Part shown: positions 28,200 to 47,037 of the stretch, piece after piece
How the letters are laid out: every line of letters starts with the position of its first letter
Numbering within the stretch: the first letter of the stretch is position 1
Source of the DNA: Neocallimastix lanati (nom. inval.)
Taxonomy: Eukaryota; Neocallimastigomycota; Neocallimastigomycetes; Neocallimastigales; Neocallimastigaceae
Assembly: GCA_016946835.1 (NCBI GenBank)
Contig: JACVTC010000022.1
Span: forward strand, 477,501-535,000
DNA: 57,500 nt
Direction: 5' to 3'
Translations under genes and position numbers: made by a program
The notes under the pieces: generated by a model
What the model saw: the letters and a program-made list of their open reading frames with translations, nothing else
The model's database searches: none
Told to the model about the DNA's origin: nothing

Positions 28200-29806
28200 A
28201 ATAAGAATAATTAATTAATATCAAAATCTATAATAAATTAACTAATGATTAGGTTTTTTAAATTAACCCTTTTATATAATTATTAAATAAAAATAATCAT
28301 ACTTTGATAAAAACAATACACATCTGAACTTTTTATATTGATTATTTTACTATTTTAATATCAATATAAACCTCACTCCAAACAATGTTAATATATTAAA
28401 ATTAATTTTTAATTTATTTCAAAATTTTCAAAAAATTATAAATTTGATAAAATAAGGAAATATAAATTTTTATTTAAAACTTTTTTGATATATATTTCAT
28501 CTTTATGTAGATATTGTTGTTTAAACATCATACAAATTTCTAAAATACATTATTTATAGTATACATTATGGACTAATTTTATTATTATATTCATATTATT
28601 AGAATTTATTTTTTCAAAATTATTATAAAAAGTTGAATTATACAATATTATTAAGTTTATATAAAATTGTAATTTTGGAAACTTTTTAACTTTTTGATTT
28701 ATTTATTATTAATCAATAGAATTAGTTTGTATTTTGAATAAAATAATCAGTACATTATATTAATTCTTAAATTTAATTTAAGTATTGTTAAAATAATTTC
28801 TTAAATATATTTGTAATTTAATAGTTTTCCTTTAAACAAAGTATATAATATTATTATACTATTAATATTGGATGTATCAAAGGTATCTCTTTTATAACAT
28901 ATGGTTTATATATATGATGGAAACCTTTTTCTTGAAGAGTGAAATTATACTATATCAATTTGTGAATACTTCTTATGTATTGGATTTTACATCGCTTATA
29001 ATTAGCTTTGAAGATTAGCACTAATTTTTATACATTTTTGTTTTGTAGTTTTAGCGCTTATTATTAAAACAAATTGTTAATTATATATTGGTACAATTGA
29101 TTAATCATAATCTTTGATTTTAAAAGTTGGTTACATTTATAATTAATTATACGGTTATATTTATTTAAACTTACTAGTAAATTGCTTTCATAATTTATTA
29201 AGAATTAGTATTTCAGTTAATTCCTTCTTGGAGGATTATTTTTGCTAATTTTCTCTATTTAGTCTATTTTTATTAATCTCCAAAATAAAAATTGTCTTTT
29301 AAATAATCAGTATATAGAATCGGTTAAGTAACTTTCTTTTTAATATTTTATATTCTTTATTTTATGTTGCCTATTCCCTTCTTAAATCCAAAATTCTAAA
29401 ATGATTTTTATACATTTGAATTTTCTTATCATTAAAACATCAATGATAGAAGTTTAATAATTATAACCTCTTGAATAATTTGCAATCAATAAGTATAGTT
29501 TGTAGATGGATAAACTAAATATCATCTATTTGATTATAATTTATGGTTATATTTATTAATTTATTATTATTTTCATTACGAAGATTAATATTATGATTTT
29601 ATTGAATTAGTTATTATCTAAACTCTTTTCACGCTAGGTTTACTAATATTATTATTGTTAGAATTTATCCATTTCATGTTAGGAATTTCCATTCTATTTT
29701 TTTGAATATTTGTGGATATTATATTTTAAATTATACATTGCATGGGATATATATAAATTTATATATATGAATTTAATATGTATAAATTCGCTATTAATAA
29801 AATAAA
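28200..29806. other. Homopolymer-poor AT-rich stretch, possible old element body
   Basis: Unlike the rest of the intergenic DNA, this stretch has almost no poly(A)/poly(T) runs or trinucleotide repeats, and its base composition is more mixed. Stops occur in all frames. It leads directly into the dispersed element at 29,807-29,935, which ends in poly(A). It may be the decayed body of a retroelement whose 3' end is that element, but there is no protein homology to prove this. Confidence 0.35.
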
Positions 29807-29935
29807 GAGCACCAATACTGAACACTTAGTAAGGCATAATATCTGCCTATATGGAAGTGTGTGACTTCATCAATATTCCTACTGCCCCTAAGGGAAGGCT
29901 GAAACCAAGGGACACTGAAAATAAAAAAAAAAAAA
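29807..29935 (+). mobile_element. Dispersed retroposon-like element, copy 1
   Basis: A G+C-richer block begins GAGCACCAATACTGAACACT, runs through TTCATCAATATTCCTACTGC and GGGAAGGCTGAAACCAAGGG, and ends GACACTGAAAAT with poly(A). A second, longer and diverged copy lies at 53,758-53,901. Shared blocks are GAGCACC.AT.CTGAA.AC, AGTAAG, TGCCTAT, GTGAC and TCAATATTCC. The terminal poly(A) suggests copying through RNA, as in a SINE or a LINE 3' end. I do not recognise the source. The overlapping short frames on both strands are not credible proteins. Confidence 0.5.
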
Positions 29936-30221
29936 AAATTAATAAAATAAAAAGTAAATCAATTGTGAATATAAAAATAGTAAAACATATATTATTAAAA
30001 AATATAAGAAATAACAAGTATATTAATAAAATAGAAATAGTTAATATAAAAAAACAAAACAAAAAAAAAAACAAAACAAAAAAAAAACAGTCTAATATTA
30101 ATTATAGAATATAAATATTAATAATATTTTTGTATTATTAAATTTATGAATAATATTGATTATTATTATTTTTTTTGTTATTAAACGAAATTAAGATTTT
30201 AATATCAAATAATTAATATTT

Positions 30222-30224
<3 letters not shown>

Positions 30225-30252
<28 letters not shown>

Positions 30253-30263
30253 GATTGTACTTT

Positions 30264-30294
<31 letters not shown>

Positions 30295-30690
30295 TAATAA
30301 AAAGATTGTACTTTTAATAATAATAATAATAATAAAAAGATTGTACTTTTAATAATAATAATAATAATAAAAAGATTGTACTTTTAATAATAATAATAAT
30401 AACAATAATAATAAAAAGATTGTAGTTTTAATAATAATAATAATAATAATAATAAAAAGATTGTATTTTTAATAATAATAATAATAATAATAATAAAAAG
30501 ATTGTATTTTTAATAATAATAATAATAATAATAAAAAGATTGTATTTTTAATAATCATAATAATCATAATAATAAAAAGATTGTATTTTTAATAATCATA
30601 ATAATCATAATAATAAAAAGATTGTATTTTTAATAATCATAATAATAATAATAATAAAAAGATTGTATTTTTAATAATCATAATAATAAA
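30225..30690 (-). repeat. Compound minisatellite array 4 (reverse orientation)
   Basis: About 11 motifs lie in (AAT)n spacers, read here as AAAAAGATTGTATTTTT. The first four are a variant subfamily, AAAAAGATTGTACTTTT, and one is GTAGTTTT. Some later spacers carry repeated AATCATAATAATCAT changes that recur from unit to unit, which shows amplification of blocks rather than single units. Confidence 0.9.
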
Positions 30691-32764
<2,074 letters not shown>

Positions 32765-32915
32765 TTGTATCAGACTCTCATTGGATTCTTTGCCATACAG
32801 TTTCGGCGTTGTCGCGGACCTCTCTCTAAACAAGACTAATATTAATAGACGTTCCGTATACGCCACTTTATACGACGACTTCTTATCATTAACTACACTA
32901 ATCCTTTTATAGATA
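32765..32915 (+). pseudogene. Short G+C-rich relic with open frame
   Basis: About 150 bases have far higher G+C than the surroundings. On the plus strand one frame stays open for about 50 codons, including RLSLDSLPYSFGVVADLSLN then KTNINRRSVYATLYDDF, with codons such as GTC GCG GAC CTC. There is no start codon, and the frame ends at TAG near 32,913. It also contains a possible hairpin, CGTATA...TATACG (about 32,858-32,877). It reads most like a fragment of a decayed coding sequence, perhaps from a transposon. A structured RNA gene is the alternative. I do not recognise a family. Confidence 0.35.
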
Positions 32916-33639
32916 GAAACATAATTAAATCAAAAAATATATTAATTTTACTAGCCACCATTAAATTAACATAATTAAGATAAAAAATATAGTTTTATAC
33001 TATCTTAATTCTGTTTCTAAGATATTTTAAAATTTTATATTATTTAAAGTTAATATTTAAATTTCTACATAACTGATTTTTTTAAATATATGAATACTAA
33101 CATTTATTAAATTTTACAATTAATTAACTGTTATTATCTTTTTATAAATAAAACAAAAAAAAATATATAACAATAACAAAAAAAATAAAATAAAATAAAA
33201 TAAAATAAAATTAATTAAAATAAAATAAAATAAAATAAAATAAATAAAAAATAAAAAAGAAAAATAGAACAAATAAAAACATAAATAAATATTTAAATAT
33301 AATAAGGCATAAATTTCATCATATTATTTAAATATAAATAAATGAATTTGATAATTTTATTTTATTTTTTTTTTTTATTTGATATAAAATTTATTAAATT
33401 ACAAAATCAAATTTACTTTATAAATACAAATAAATAAAATAAAAAACAAACAAACAAACAAACAAACAAACAAAAAAAAAAAAAAAAAAAAAAAAATAAA
33501 ACCTAATAATTAAAAAGACAAACAATAAAATATTAAAAATATAAAAATTTATTTTAATTTATAACCTATACATTATAATATATTAAAAACCCAATATAAA
33601 AACTTTTAAATATTTAATAGTGAATTATTTTTTATCAAA
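32916..33639. other. Upstream flank of the ZIP transporter gene
   Basis: AT-rich sequence with (AAAAT)n at about 33,185-33,245, a (CAAA)n tract at about 33,445-33,475 and poly(A). It presumably holds the promoter of the transporter, but no definable motif is seen. Confidence 0.5.
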
Positions 33640-34899
33640 ATGAAAATTTCATATATATATTTGCATATAGTATTAATATTATTCATTATTTCGGTTTCTT
33701 TGGCTCAAGAAACTGAATATAAAGATGAACATTCACATAAATCAGGATTAAATGTTCAAAAAGTATTATTAAAATATTTACCAAAGAATCCAATGGTTGC
33801 AGCATTATCTTCAGTAATTTATATTACTATGACTCCATTAATTCTTTTAAAATTCCTTCCCTCTAATCTTCCAAAATCTTTATTAAATGCTTTATTGGCC
33901 TTTGCTCTTGGTACAGTTTTAGGTGATGTTTTTTTACATATGATTCCAAGTCTTATGACTTCTCATTCAGAAGGAGAAATTGATAAATTACAACATTCAT
34001 ATGAAAATGACAATCAACATATGGAACATTTAATTGACATTGGAATTTTAATGTTGACAGGTATTATTACATTTTATGTTTTAGAAAAGTTAGTTAATCT
34101 TTTCGGTGGAGAATGTAGTCAAGATCAAGTTAACGAAGAAAAAAATAATTATAAATATAATCATCATCGTCATAATGATTTTGACAATAAACAAGAATAT
34201 GCTGATAAAATCTTTTCTTCAAAGAATGACGATCAATATTTTGGTGAAGATGAAATGAATAATAAATCAAATAAGAATAATGCATTAAAGAAAAGAAAAC
34301 CATTGAAAAAAAGAGAAAGAGAAAATAGTACGACTTTTATAACTAATAAAACTATTGAAAAGGGATATCAGACAAAAATTAATTGTATTAAAAATGTCTC
34401 CAATTCATCATATACTAAAGCTTTTGTACAAGTCATGGCTAGTATGACTCATGGATTTACCGATGGACTTTCTGTAACTTTTGCTTTCATTTCTTCACCA
34501 TCAGCTGGTTTGACTACAGCATTTGCTATGTTCCTTCATGAAATTCCACATAAATTCGGAGATTATACTATTATGCGTCAACTTGGCTTTTCTTCAAGAA
34601 AAGCAATTTTAATGCAATTTATTTCTGCATTAGGTACATTGCTAGGATCAATTACAGCTTGTATTATTTTTTGGATGCCATCAAGTATATCATCCATTTC
34701 CATAACTGATTTATGTAATAATTATATTATGCCAATAACAACTGGTAGTTTAGTTTATCTTGCTTTAGTTGGTATGCTTCCAGAATTAATTAATTATAAA
34801 CCCAAAGGATTTCTTAAAAGTTTAGTTCAAATTATTGTTGAAGTTGTATTCTTTGGCTTGGGTATATATATTATGAAATATATAGCATTAAATGAATAA
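33640..34899 (+). CDS. ZIP family metal transporter, KE4/SLC39A7-like
   Basis: This probably moves zinc or a similar divalent metal into the cytosol from a secretory compartment, the role of the KE4/ZIP7 group. The single exon encodes 419 residues. Residues 1-22 look like a signal peptide. Membrane segments lie at about 52-73, 80-103 (with LGDVFLHMIPSL, a KE4-type TM2), 131-152, 261-284, 289-312, 322-346, 363-381 and 394-415. A hydrophilic loop at about 156-250 is rich in His, Lys and Glu (NHHRHND at 174-180). TM4 carries HGFTDG (271-276), where the family usually has HNxxDG. TM5 carries HEIPHKFGD (300-308), where the LIV-1 group usually has HExPHExGD. The likely first-site ligands (His271, Asp275, His300, His304) remain, but the Asn next to the first His and the second Glu of the motif are changed. 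Specificity may therefore differ. Confidence 0.92.
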   Translation: MKISYIYLHIVLILFIISVSLAQETEYKDEHSHKSGLNVQKVLLKYLPKNPMVAALSSVIYITMTPLILLKFLPSNLPKSLLNALLAFALGTVLGDVFLHMIPSLMTSHSEGEIDKLQHSYENDNQHMEHLIDIGILMLTGIITFYVLEKLVNLFGGECSQDQVNEEKNNYKYNHHRHNDFDNKQEYADKIFSSKNDDQYFGEDEMNNKSNKNNALKKRKPLKKRERENSTTFITNKTIEKGYQTKINCIKNVSNSSYTKAFVQVMASMTHGFTDGLSVTFAFISSPSAGLTTAFAMFLHEIPHKFGDYTIMRQLGFSSRKAILMQFISALGTLLGSITACIIFWMPSSISSISITDLCNNYIMPITTGSLVYLALVGMLPELINYKPKGFLKSLVQIIVEVVFFGLGIYIMKYIALNE

Positions 34900-35975
34900 G
34901 TAAATACATAAATAATGATCAGTATATTAATAGTATTATTTAAAGATTTTTATACATAATTATTTTTTTTTCTTAATAAATAATTTATTAAATTAATGAA
35001 TATATAAATATATAATAATAATATTTTATATTATATTTATTATATAATTAAATACAATAATAGATTAAATATAATAAAAAAATGAGTTTATTATTAATAT
35101 TATTATAGATAAATAGAAGAAAATGATATTTAAAATATAGAAGGATTTTATAAATAATAAGTAATATAGATAAATGTAAATTAAATAATAATAATAAAAA
35201 ATCATAAAATAAATGAAATTGATAAATAAAACAAATAAAGCTAACAAAGATTTGTTTAAAAGTTTGATTAATAAATGAATAAATGAATAAATAAATAAAT
35301 GAATAAATAAATAAATATATATATATATAAATAAAAAAAAAAAAAAAAAAAAAAAAGGAATAAGAAAAGAAATAATAAAAAAGAATGCATTTGTAATTAA
35401 ATGTAAAAGTATATTTTTTATATGAATATATATATATATATATAATTATTATATATATAATTATGTAATATTAGTAAATATATAAATAATATGAACTAAA
35501 AATTTATTAAAAATATTTTTGTCTAAAAATGCTATTAAATTTATGTTGTATGTTATGTTTATAATTATATTTTCATTTTTATTTTTTAATTTTATTTTAA
35601 TTTATAATATAGATATTATTTTTTTTTTTTTATTTTTATTATTATTTTTTTTTAAAAAATTCTTAAATACTTTTATATTTATAAATATATTCTAATTTAG
35701 AAAAATGATAAGTTTATAAGTTTATATATTATAAAAAATTTTAGTACATTTAATGTTTCTATTATTTCTATTATTTCTATTATTATTTTAAAATTATTAC
35801 AAAAATTATAATAGTATTAGATTATATTTTGTTTATGATAAAGATAAAAATATTTAAAAGTCATATAGACTATATATTAAATCTCTATTTTTGTTTAACT
35901 TTTATATATATATATATATAATTATTAATGAATAATTATAATGTAATTAAAGTAATTAATTTTTATTTTTATTTT

Positions 35976-36019
<44 letters not shown>

Positions 36020-36193
36020 CTTTTTAATATAAAAAATAAAAATAAAAATAAAAATAAAAATAAAATAATATTATTTTGATAGTTATTATAACATTACCAT
36101 TAATACTATTATTATTCATTAGGAATTTTTTTTTTTGTATTTTTTGTCATAGTTTATTATTAATAACTATTTTTAATTATTTATTTGTGTGAT

Positions 36194-36232
<39 letters not shown>

Positions 36233-36265
36233 ATAATATTAAATGATATTTTTTTTTTTATATTA
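34900..36265. other. Convergent intergenic region between ZIP and the repeat protein
   Basis: The two flanking genes point toward each other. The stretch holds only AT filler, a (AAATGAAT)-type patch at about 35,270-35,320, poly(A) at about 35,333-35,356 and poly(T) at about 35,982-36,019 and 36,198-36,228. It should contain both 3' UTRs. Confidence 0.55.
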
Positions 36266-39781
<3,516 letters not shown>

Positions 39782-39887
39782 TTTATTGCCTATTAATTAC
39801 AACTTCTATTTGAATTATAGATAAATATATATATTATTTATATAATTTTTTTTTTTTTGATTATATGATGTATTGATGAATGGTATA

Positions 39888-39918
<31 letters not shown>

Positions 39919-41384
39919 ATTTTATTTTATTTTTTTTTTGTTTTTATATTTTTTATTTTTGATGTTCCAATTATCATTAATTAATTCATATTTTGTTTTC
40001 GGTAATGTTAATATTATATGTATTATAATAATTGCAACATTCCCCATGTCAAATTTTTTCATTAAATATAATATATATATATATATACGAAGAAACAAAA
40101 AAAAAAAAAAAAAAAAAAATAGATATAATAAATATAATAATTTTAAAAAATATATTTAATTTGATTAAGATTATTTTATATGAATATATTATAATTATTA
40201 CCGAAATTAATATAAAAATTGGACCTTTATTTTATATTAATATAAGTATTTTACAATACATTTAATCCAATTCGATATAACAGTTATAATTTTTTGACTT
40301 TTCCAATTTTTTTAATATATTATATATGATAATAGTTGATGAAAATAACAAAACAATATATAAAACAACTACAACAACAACAATAATATTAATAATAATA
40401 AAATAAAATACTACTGGTTTATATTACTAATAAATTTTTAATTAATAATGATAATATCTATACGATATTTTTGTGATATAATATATAATGAAAATATAAA
40501 ATTAAGCAATATGGATAACAAAAAATAATATATATATATTGTGTATAATTATTACTGCTATTATTATCTTATATTATCATAAATTATTATACATTGGTAA
40601 AATTTTGATTGTTTTGAATATATTTGAGTTCTATAATAATAACAAAAATAATAATATTAACAACTCCAATAACAACAACAGTAATAATTATTTTTTATTA
40701 AAATCAATGTATGTTCAATTTGATATATGAATTTTATATTCTCATTTACATATATAGGTAATGTGTTACTTTATTTTGGTTAAATATATTTAAATATATT
40801 CAATTATTATATAAGCTTTTATTCAAATCTTTATTATGATATATTATCTAGGTTATTTATTTAATAATACTTATTTTTCTATTATTTAGTTATTTATATA
40901 TATTTTCTTATAATTTTTCTTTTTATTATAATTTTTTTGTTTAATATTTTTTTTTAATTTTGCATAAAAAATCGATATACATTATTTCATATATAATTCT
41001 GTTTTATAAATATTAAAAGGTATATAATTAAAATATTTTTATGTATATTAATGGTATAAAAATTAGATTATGAAAATATTTAATAATTTAAAATAATTAT
41101 CTACTATATTGTATTAAATAAGATTTGAAAATAATAAAATAAATATATATTATACACTTCTAACATAAAAAAAAAAATAAATTAAATTGAAATAAGAATT
41201 TAAAAATTTTAAAAAAAGTTTATGAAATTAAAATAATTAAGAATCTTGTATATATAATATATATATTTAAATTTTTATCAATGATGGTAACATTTATATA
41301 AATAATATTAAGATTTTTTATGATTATGATTATATTTATAATAATTTTATCTCAAATATTTAAGAATGATAAAAAAAAATTATA

Positions 41385-41405
41385 ATAATAATAATAACAA
41401 TAATA

Positions 41406-41448
<43 letters not shown>

Positions 41449-41787
41449 GATTGTATTTTTAATAACAATAATAATAATAATAATAAAAAGATTGTACTTT
41501 TAATAATAATAATAATAATAATAAAAAGATTGTATTTTTAATAATAATAATAATAAAAAAAAGATTGTATTTTTAATAATAATAATAATAAAAAAAAGAT
41601 TGTATTTTTAATAATAATAATAATAAAAAAAAGATTGTATTTTTAATAATAATAATAATAATAAAAAAAAAAGATTGTATTTTTAATAATAATAATAATA
41701 AAAAAAAGATTGTATTTTTAATAATAATAATAATAAAAAAAAGATTGTATTTTTAATAATAATAATAATAAAAAAAAGATTGTATTT

Positions 41788-41815
<28 letters not shown>
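41385..41815 (-). repeat. Compound minisatellite array 5 (reverse orientation)
   Basis: About ten motifs read AAAAAGATTGTATTTTT in (AAT)n spacers. Most units are about 36-38 bp and several share an expanded A7 in place of A5 (AAAAAAAGATTGTATTTTT), so this locus has been homogenised apart from the other arrays. Confidence 0.9.
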
Positions 41816-41821
<6 letters not shown>

Positions 41822-42092
41822 TAAATAAATCATAAGTATTATTAATTACTAAAGTATCTTATTTTTTTAATTTTTTTATACATAAATATTCATTTAACAA
41901 TTATATGTAATAGTAATTAAAGTATAATACATAGATTTTTGTTTTAAAATATATAATTATTTGAATATAAAATTTTTATATATAAATTATACTTTTTATA
42001 ATATTTTATTATTTTATAAAAAAAGTTTGAAATATATATTATAATATATTACTCTTTTAGTATAAAATTGGTATTAATATAGAAATTTTTTT

Positions 42093-42128
<36 letters not shown>

Positions 42129-42932
42129 AGGTTATGTAATATAAAATTATATATGTAGTTTTATGAATAAGGAAAAAGTATTAGTATATATTAAACTGTA
42201 ACAATTTAATAATTTAAGAACCTCTTTAATTTTTTAATTTAATTTTTAAAAATATAAATTATATAAAAACTGTTTTATTTACATTATTAATCAATTAATA
42301 TACAAATTATTAATAATATTAAAATAAATCCATTTGTAAAATTATTATTATATAGATATTTTATAGATCAAAAAATCTTTCATTTTTATTTTCAATTTTA
42401 TTATTATTTTTTTTACTTATAATTAATCAATTTCTTTTATGTACAATAGAGTATTCTATATATAAATATAATAAATATAATTATATATAATTAAATTACT
42501 TATGATATATTAAATTTTTTATTTCTATTTATTTCAGCACAAGTAGCAACAAAGATATTAAATGGTAATTAAAGTTTCTTTTACAAATATTTTGTAAAAA
42601 TGAATAATATCAATATATGCATTTTTTTTATTTGTTATTTTGCCATTAAAACTATATCATTAAAGTTTTATTAGATATAATTTAACATTTCTCCTTTTTA
42701 ATCAGTTGTTTATTATAAATAAATAAATGAATAAATAAATTATTAATTTCAAAAAATAAAAATTAATAAAATTAAGATATAATAAAATATATTCAAATAT
42801 TATATACTTTGAATTAAGTAGTATACTTGATATTATTGGTAGATATTAAATAATTAAAAAATTAATCTTTAAACTATAAAAAGTCCGACAAACTTAATTT
42901 ATAAAAAAATTTATAAAATAAATAAAATAAAT

Positions 42933-43040
42933 AAATAAATGAATAAATGAATAAATGAATAAATGAATAAATGAATAAATGAATAAATGAATAAATGAAT
43001 AAATGAATAAATGAATAAATAAATAAATAAATAAATGAAT
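42933..43040. repeat. (AATGAATA)n tandem repeat
   Basis: About ten 8-bp units are present, flanked by (AAAT)n. This is simple sequence, and the Ser/Phe/Ile/Tyr minus-strand frame through it is not a gene. Confidence 0.8.
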
Positions 43041-43995
43041 AAATAAAATAATACTGAATTGTACATATATTAATATAGTTTATCAATAATATAAAAGTTC
43101 ATATTATAAAATTATAATAATACGTATTTCTAATTTTATCAATTTGATTTAACAAATGATGCTATAAATAAATTTTTGACGAAGGTATTTTTAGAAAAAT
43201 AGAAAAATGGAACATTAAAGAATATATTTTTTTAATAAAACTATAAATAAATTATTAAGGAGATAGAATTTATTATAAATTAACAAAAAGCTTTAATATT
43301 ATAAAAATAAAATTTATATTTAGGAATCCAACTTCATTTTTATTATTAAATTTTTATTTATTTATTTATTTATATTATATGTATTTTAAATTACTACTGA
43401 AGTATTATTGGTTGAGATTCTATTGTATGTGGAATTATTATTAGTATAACTTTATAAATTTTGATGTATTTATATATATATATCTAAAAGATTATATTTA
43501 ATTGTATAATGCGTTTAAATTTAATTAGTACTTTCTAATATTATAAATTGATGAATTATTTATATTTATCTAAATGCATGGTATTTATTTCTAAAATATC
43601 AAATAATATTTAGTTGCTGAATTTCATAATGAATAATAATATATTTATTTCAAATTTAAAAGTGATAAAAGTATTTATTTTTATTTTATTTTTTTGTGTT
43701 ATTTGTATTTTGTTATTGTTTTAATAAAAAGATGTTATATATATACATCCAGGAATAATTATCATTTTTTAATAAGATTTAGAAAAAATAGCATGGCATT
43801 TATGAAAAATATTAGTGATCAATTAAATAATAAATAAATTATTAAAATTTTAATAATGAATGTATATACGTACGATTTTAAACAATATGAATTTATATAA
43901 TATTTTATTTTTAATATAGATTTAATTAACGAGAAAACAAAGGAATTAATGAAACAATAGTAAATAAACTGTAATGATATTTTTTTTATGATACT

Positions 43996-44105
43996 TCAAT
44001 TAATAAAAATATAAATCTAAAAAATTTATTTTCTTATTATTTTTATTTTTTCAATTAATAAAAATATAAATCTAAAAAATTTATTTTCTTATTATTTTTA
44101 TTTTT
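43996..44105. repeat. Perfect 55-bp tandem duplication
   Basis: Two adjacent copies begin TCAATTAATAAAAATATAAA, at 43,996 and 44,051, with no differences noticed. The lack of divergence implies a recent event. Confidence 0.8.
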
Positions 44106-44600
44106 TATTTTTTATTATATTAATTAAGTAGAACGATTTTATAATATTTTATTTATATAAAAATAACATTAAACCAAACAACAATAAATAAATAGATAAA
44201 TAAATAGATAAATAAATAAATAAATAAATAGCAGTTAATAAAAAATTAATAAAAAATATAAATAAAATTTATATATAAATATAATTTTATTTCTTTTTAT
44301 TTATAGTTTAATTTATTTCATTAATAATAAATTATTTAACAAATACATATTCGTTTTTAATTAATGAAATATTTCTTTTTAGTCGATATTTTTTATATAA
44401 TAACAATATTTATTTTATATCATATATATATATATTTTATTTTTAATTTTATTATTTTTAAATTTAAATTATTTAGAGCGATTAATATTAATTATTATAA
44501 AATAAAAATAAAAAATCAAAAAGTATTAAAATATAAAAATATGGAGATGCAATATTAATTATAGAAAAAGAAATTATGTAATTTTTTTTTTGTTTTTTAA

Positions 44601-44631
<31 letters not shown>

Positions 44632-46605
44632 TTAATCATATCATAATAATTTACAGTCTTTCATTTTTCAAAATAAATATTAATATTAGTAAGTTTTTTT
44701 ATTTTTATTTATTTTATTTTACTTTATTTTTTTTTTTTTTTTGTAATAATAAAAAAAAAAAAATAAAATAATTTCTATTTATATATAAATATTTTTTAAG
44801 AAATATACATAATTATATATATATTTTTTACATTATATAAATATATATAGTTAATTTTTTTTAATATTAAAACAAATTAAATAATACTAAATATTATTTT
44901 GAAATAAATTTACGATTTCTTATTAATTAAATCATTCGATTTATTAATATTAATTATTAAATATATATATATTATACTTTTTTTTATTTTTTTATATATA
45001 TTTTTTAATTCCTTAATAATATATATTTTAAAATATAAATTTTATTAAATTCTTTTTATTTTATTTTGCTTTTGGTTATTTATTTTTTTTCTTTTTAAAG
45101 TTTTAAAACTATTTAAATTTTTATAATTAATTAAATAAGTAGTTAATTAATTATTAATTAAAAATATATGTATTTCTATAAATTATAATATAATTAGAAT
45201 ACTATTTTATATATTATATATTTTATTATTTTATATTATTTTAAAATTTATGAGCTTAATCATTAAAGATATTAAATATATTAATTTATATGTCAATAAA
45301 TATATTAAATATGTTTTTTAATTTTTTTTATTTGATATTAAAAAATTAAATTTTATATGTTAACTTTTTTTATATTTTAATCATATTTTTAAATTTATAT
45401 TTTTTTATTATATTTTTTTATTTATGTCTTCTAATATTTATTTTTTTAATATCTTTTTTAGTTAATTTTTTTTCTATATTTTCCTATCTTCTATAATACA
45501 TTGTTAAATTATAAAGAAAAAAAAAAGATAAAAAAAAGGAGAAATACAGAACTTATTACAAAATTTGATCACTTTTTGGTAAATAAAATTATTAATGTTG
45601 ACATTTCATATTAAAATTTATTGAAATATTTTTTATCCTTTTTAGGTAAATTTTTCTATAGAATGAAATATATTTATTTTTTAATACATATATTTATAAA
45701 TTATTCAATAAATATGTTATTGTTGTATCTCTTATCTCTTATATATATATATATTTATTTTAACATGAGTATTAATACTATTTTTAATTTTCTATATTCA
45801 TAAATTTTTATATTTTATAAAATTATATATATCATACATCAAGCTGTTTTTAGGTAATTAAATTATTGATCATTTATATATTTAAATTTATATGTAAGGT
45901 ATCGATTTATATAATTAAAATTTTTATAATTAATGATGATGTTTAAAATTATCATAATTTGAATAAATATAATATTAATAAATGTTAATGAATGAATAAT
46001 AATAATGATAATAATAATAATAATAGAAATAAGTGTTATTTTAAATGTTAATATAATCAAAATATAATCAAACAAATTATAATTAATATATAAAATTAAT
46101 AAAAAAAAATAAATAAAAAATACACAGATATATAATATTTAATAAATAAATAAATAAATAAATAAAAAAAAAATTAATTAATTTATATTAATTAATTATT
46201 TTTATAAAAATTTAATTTTAAAAATTATATTTTTATTTAAATTGTTTAATTGTTTAATTGTTTAATTTTTTATTTTATTTTATTTTTTTTTTTAATTTTT
46301 AATAATTGATATTATACATTTTTTTTATTTTTTAATATTTCATTATTTTTTATTTTTTATTTTTTATTTTTTATTTTTTATTTTTTATTTTTTATTTTTT
46401 ATTTTTTATTTTTTTTTAAATTTCTTCTTTTTTTTTTATTTTTTATTTTTTAATATCTTTTCTTATTTTCTTTTTAATTTTATTATTAAAAATTTTAATA
46501 ATTATTTTTTAATTAATTATTTTTTAATTATCTTCTTTTTTATTTTTTTTTCTTTTTCTTTTTTTCTCCTTTTCTCCTTTTCTCCTTTTCTCTTTTTCTT
46601 TTTTT

Positions 46606-46644
<39 letters not shown>

Positions 46645-47037
46645 TATTATTATTATTACCTGTGTATTATTTTAATTAATTAAAGACATAAATGATTTTT
46701 TTTACTATTTTTTTACTAAAAAAAAAAGTTTCATAAAAACAAATATAAAAATATAAATTTAATATATATATATATATAAATTAAATATTTATATTAATTA
46801 TATTCCATAAGCCTAAAGTATCTATATCTATATATATTTTATGTTATGAAAATACACACAAATAATAAAGAAAAAAAAACAATAAAAGTGTAAAAGAGAA
46901 GGAAAGAAAGAACGTGAATATAATAAATATTTAACAAAAACAAAATAAGATATTAAATAAAGTAGGCAATAATTCCACTATAAAAAAAAAAAAAGAAAAA
47001 AAAAAAAACTATTATATTTTAATATAATTGAATAATA

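Larger units (their letters stand above)
39782..47037. other. Gene-free AT-rich region between divergent genes
   Basis: The repeat-protein gene runs away to the left and the homeobox gene to the right, so both promoters should lie here. I see no coding region. Contents include (AT)n and T runs near 39,880-39,940, minisatellite array 5, an (AATGAATA)n tract at about 42,933-43,030, a 55-bp tandem duplication at 43,996-44,105, (ATTTTTT)n at about 46,340-46,410, a CTCCTTTT repeat at about 46,565-46,590 and poly(T) at about 46,609-46,641. Short frames in this stretch are Ile, Phe, Tyr and Asn runs. Confidence 0.6.

Noticed and set aside
29847-30114. Overlapping frames on both strands at the dispersed element
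   Set aside because: They begin in the retroposon-like block and continue into Lys/Asn or Phe/Ile low complexity. Copy 2 of the element does not preserve either frame.
30225-30690. CRISPR-like array
   Set aside because: The constant motif with variable spacing is superficially similar, but the spacers are all (AAT)n and the genome is eukaryotic.
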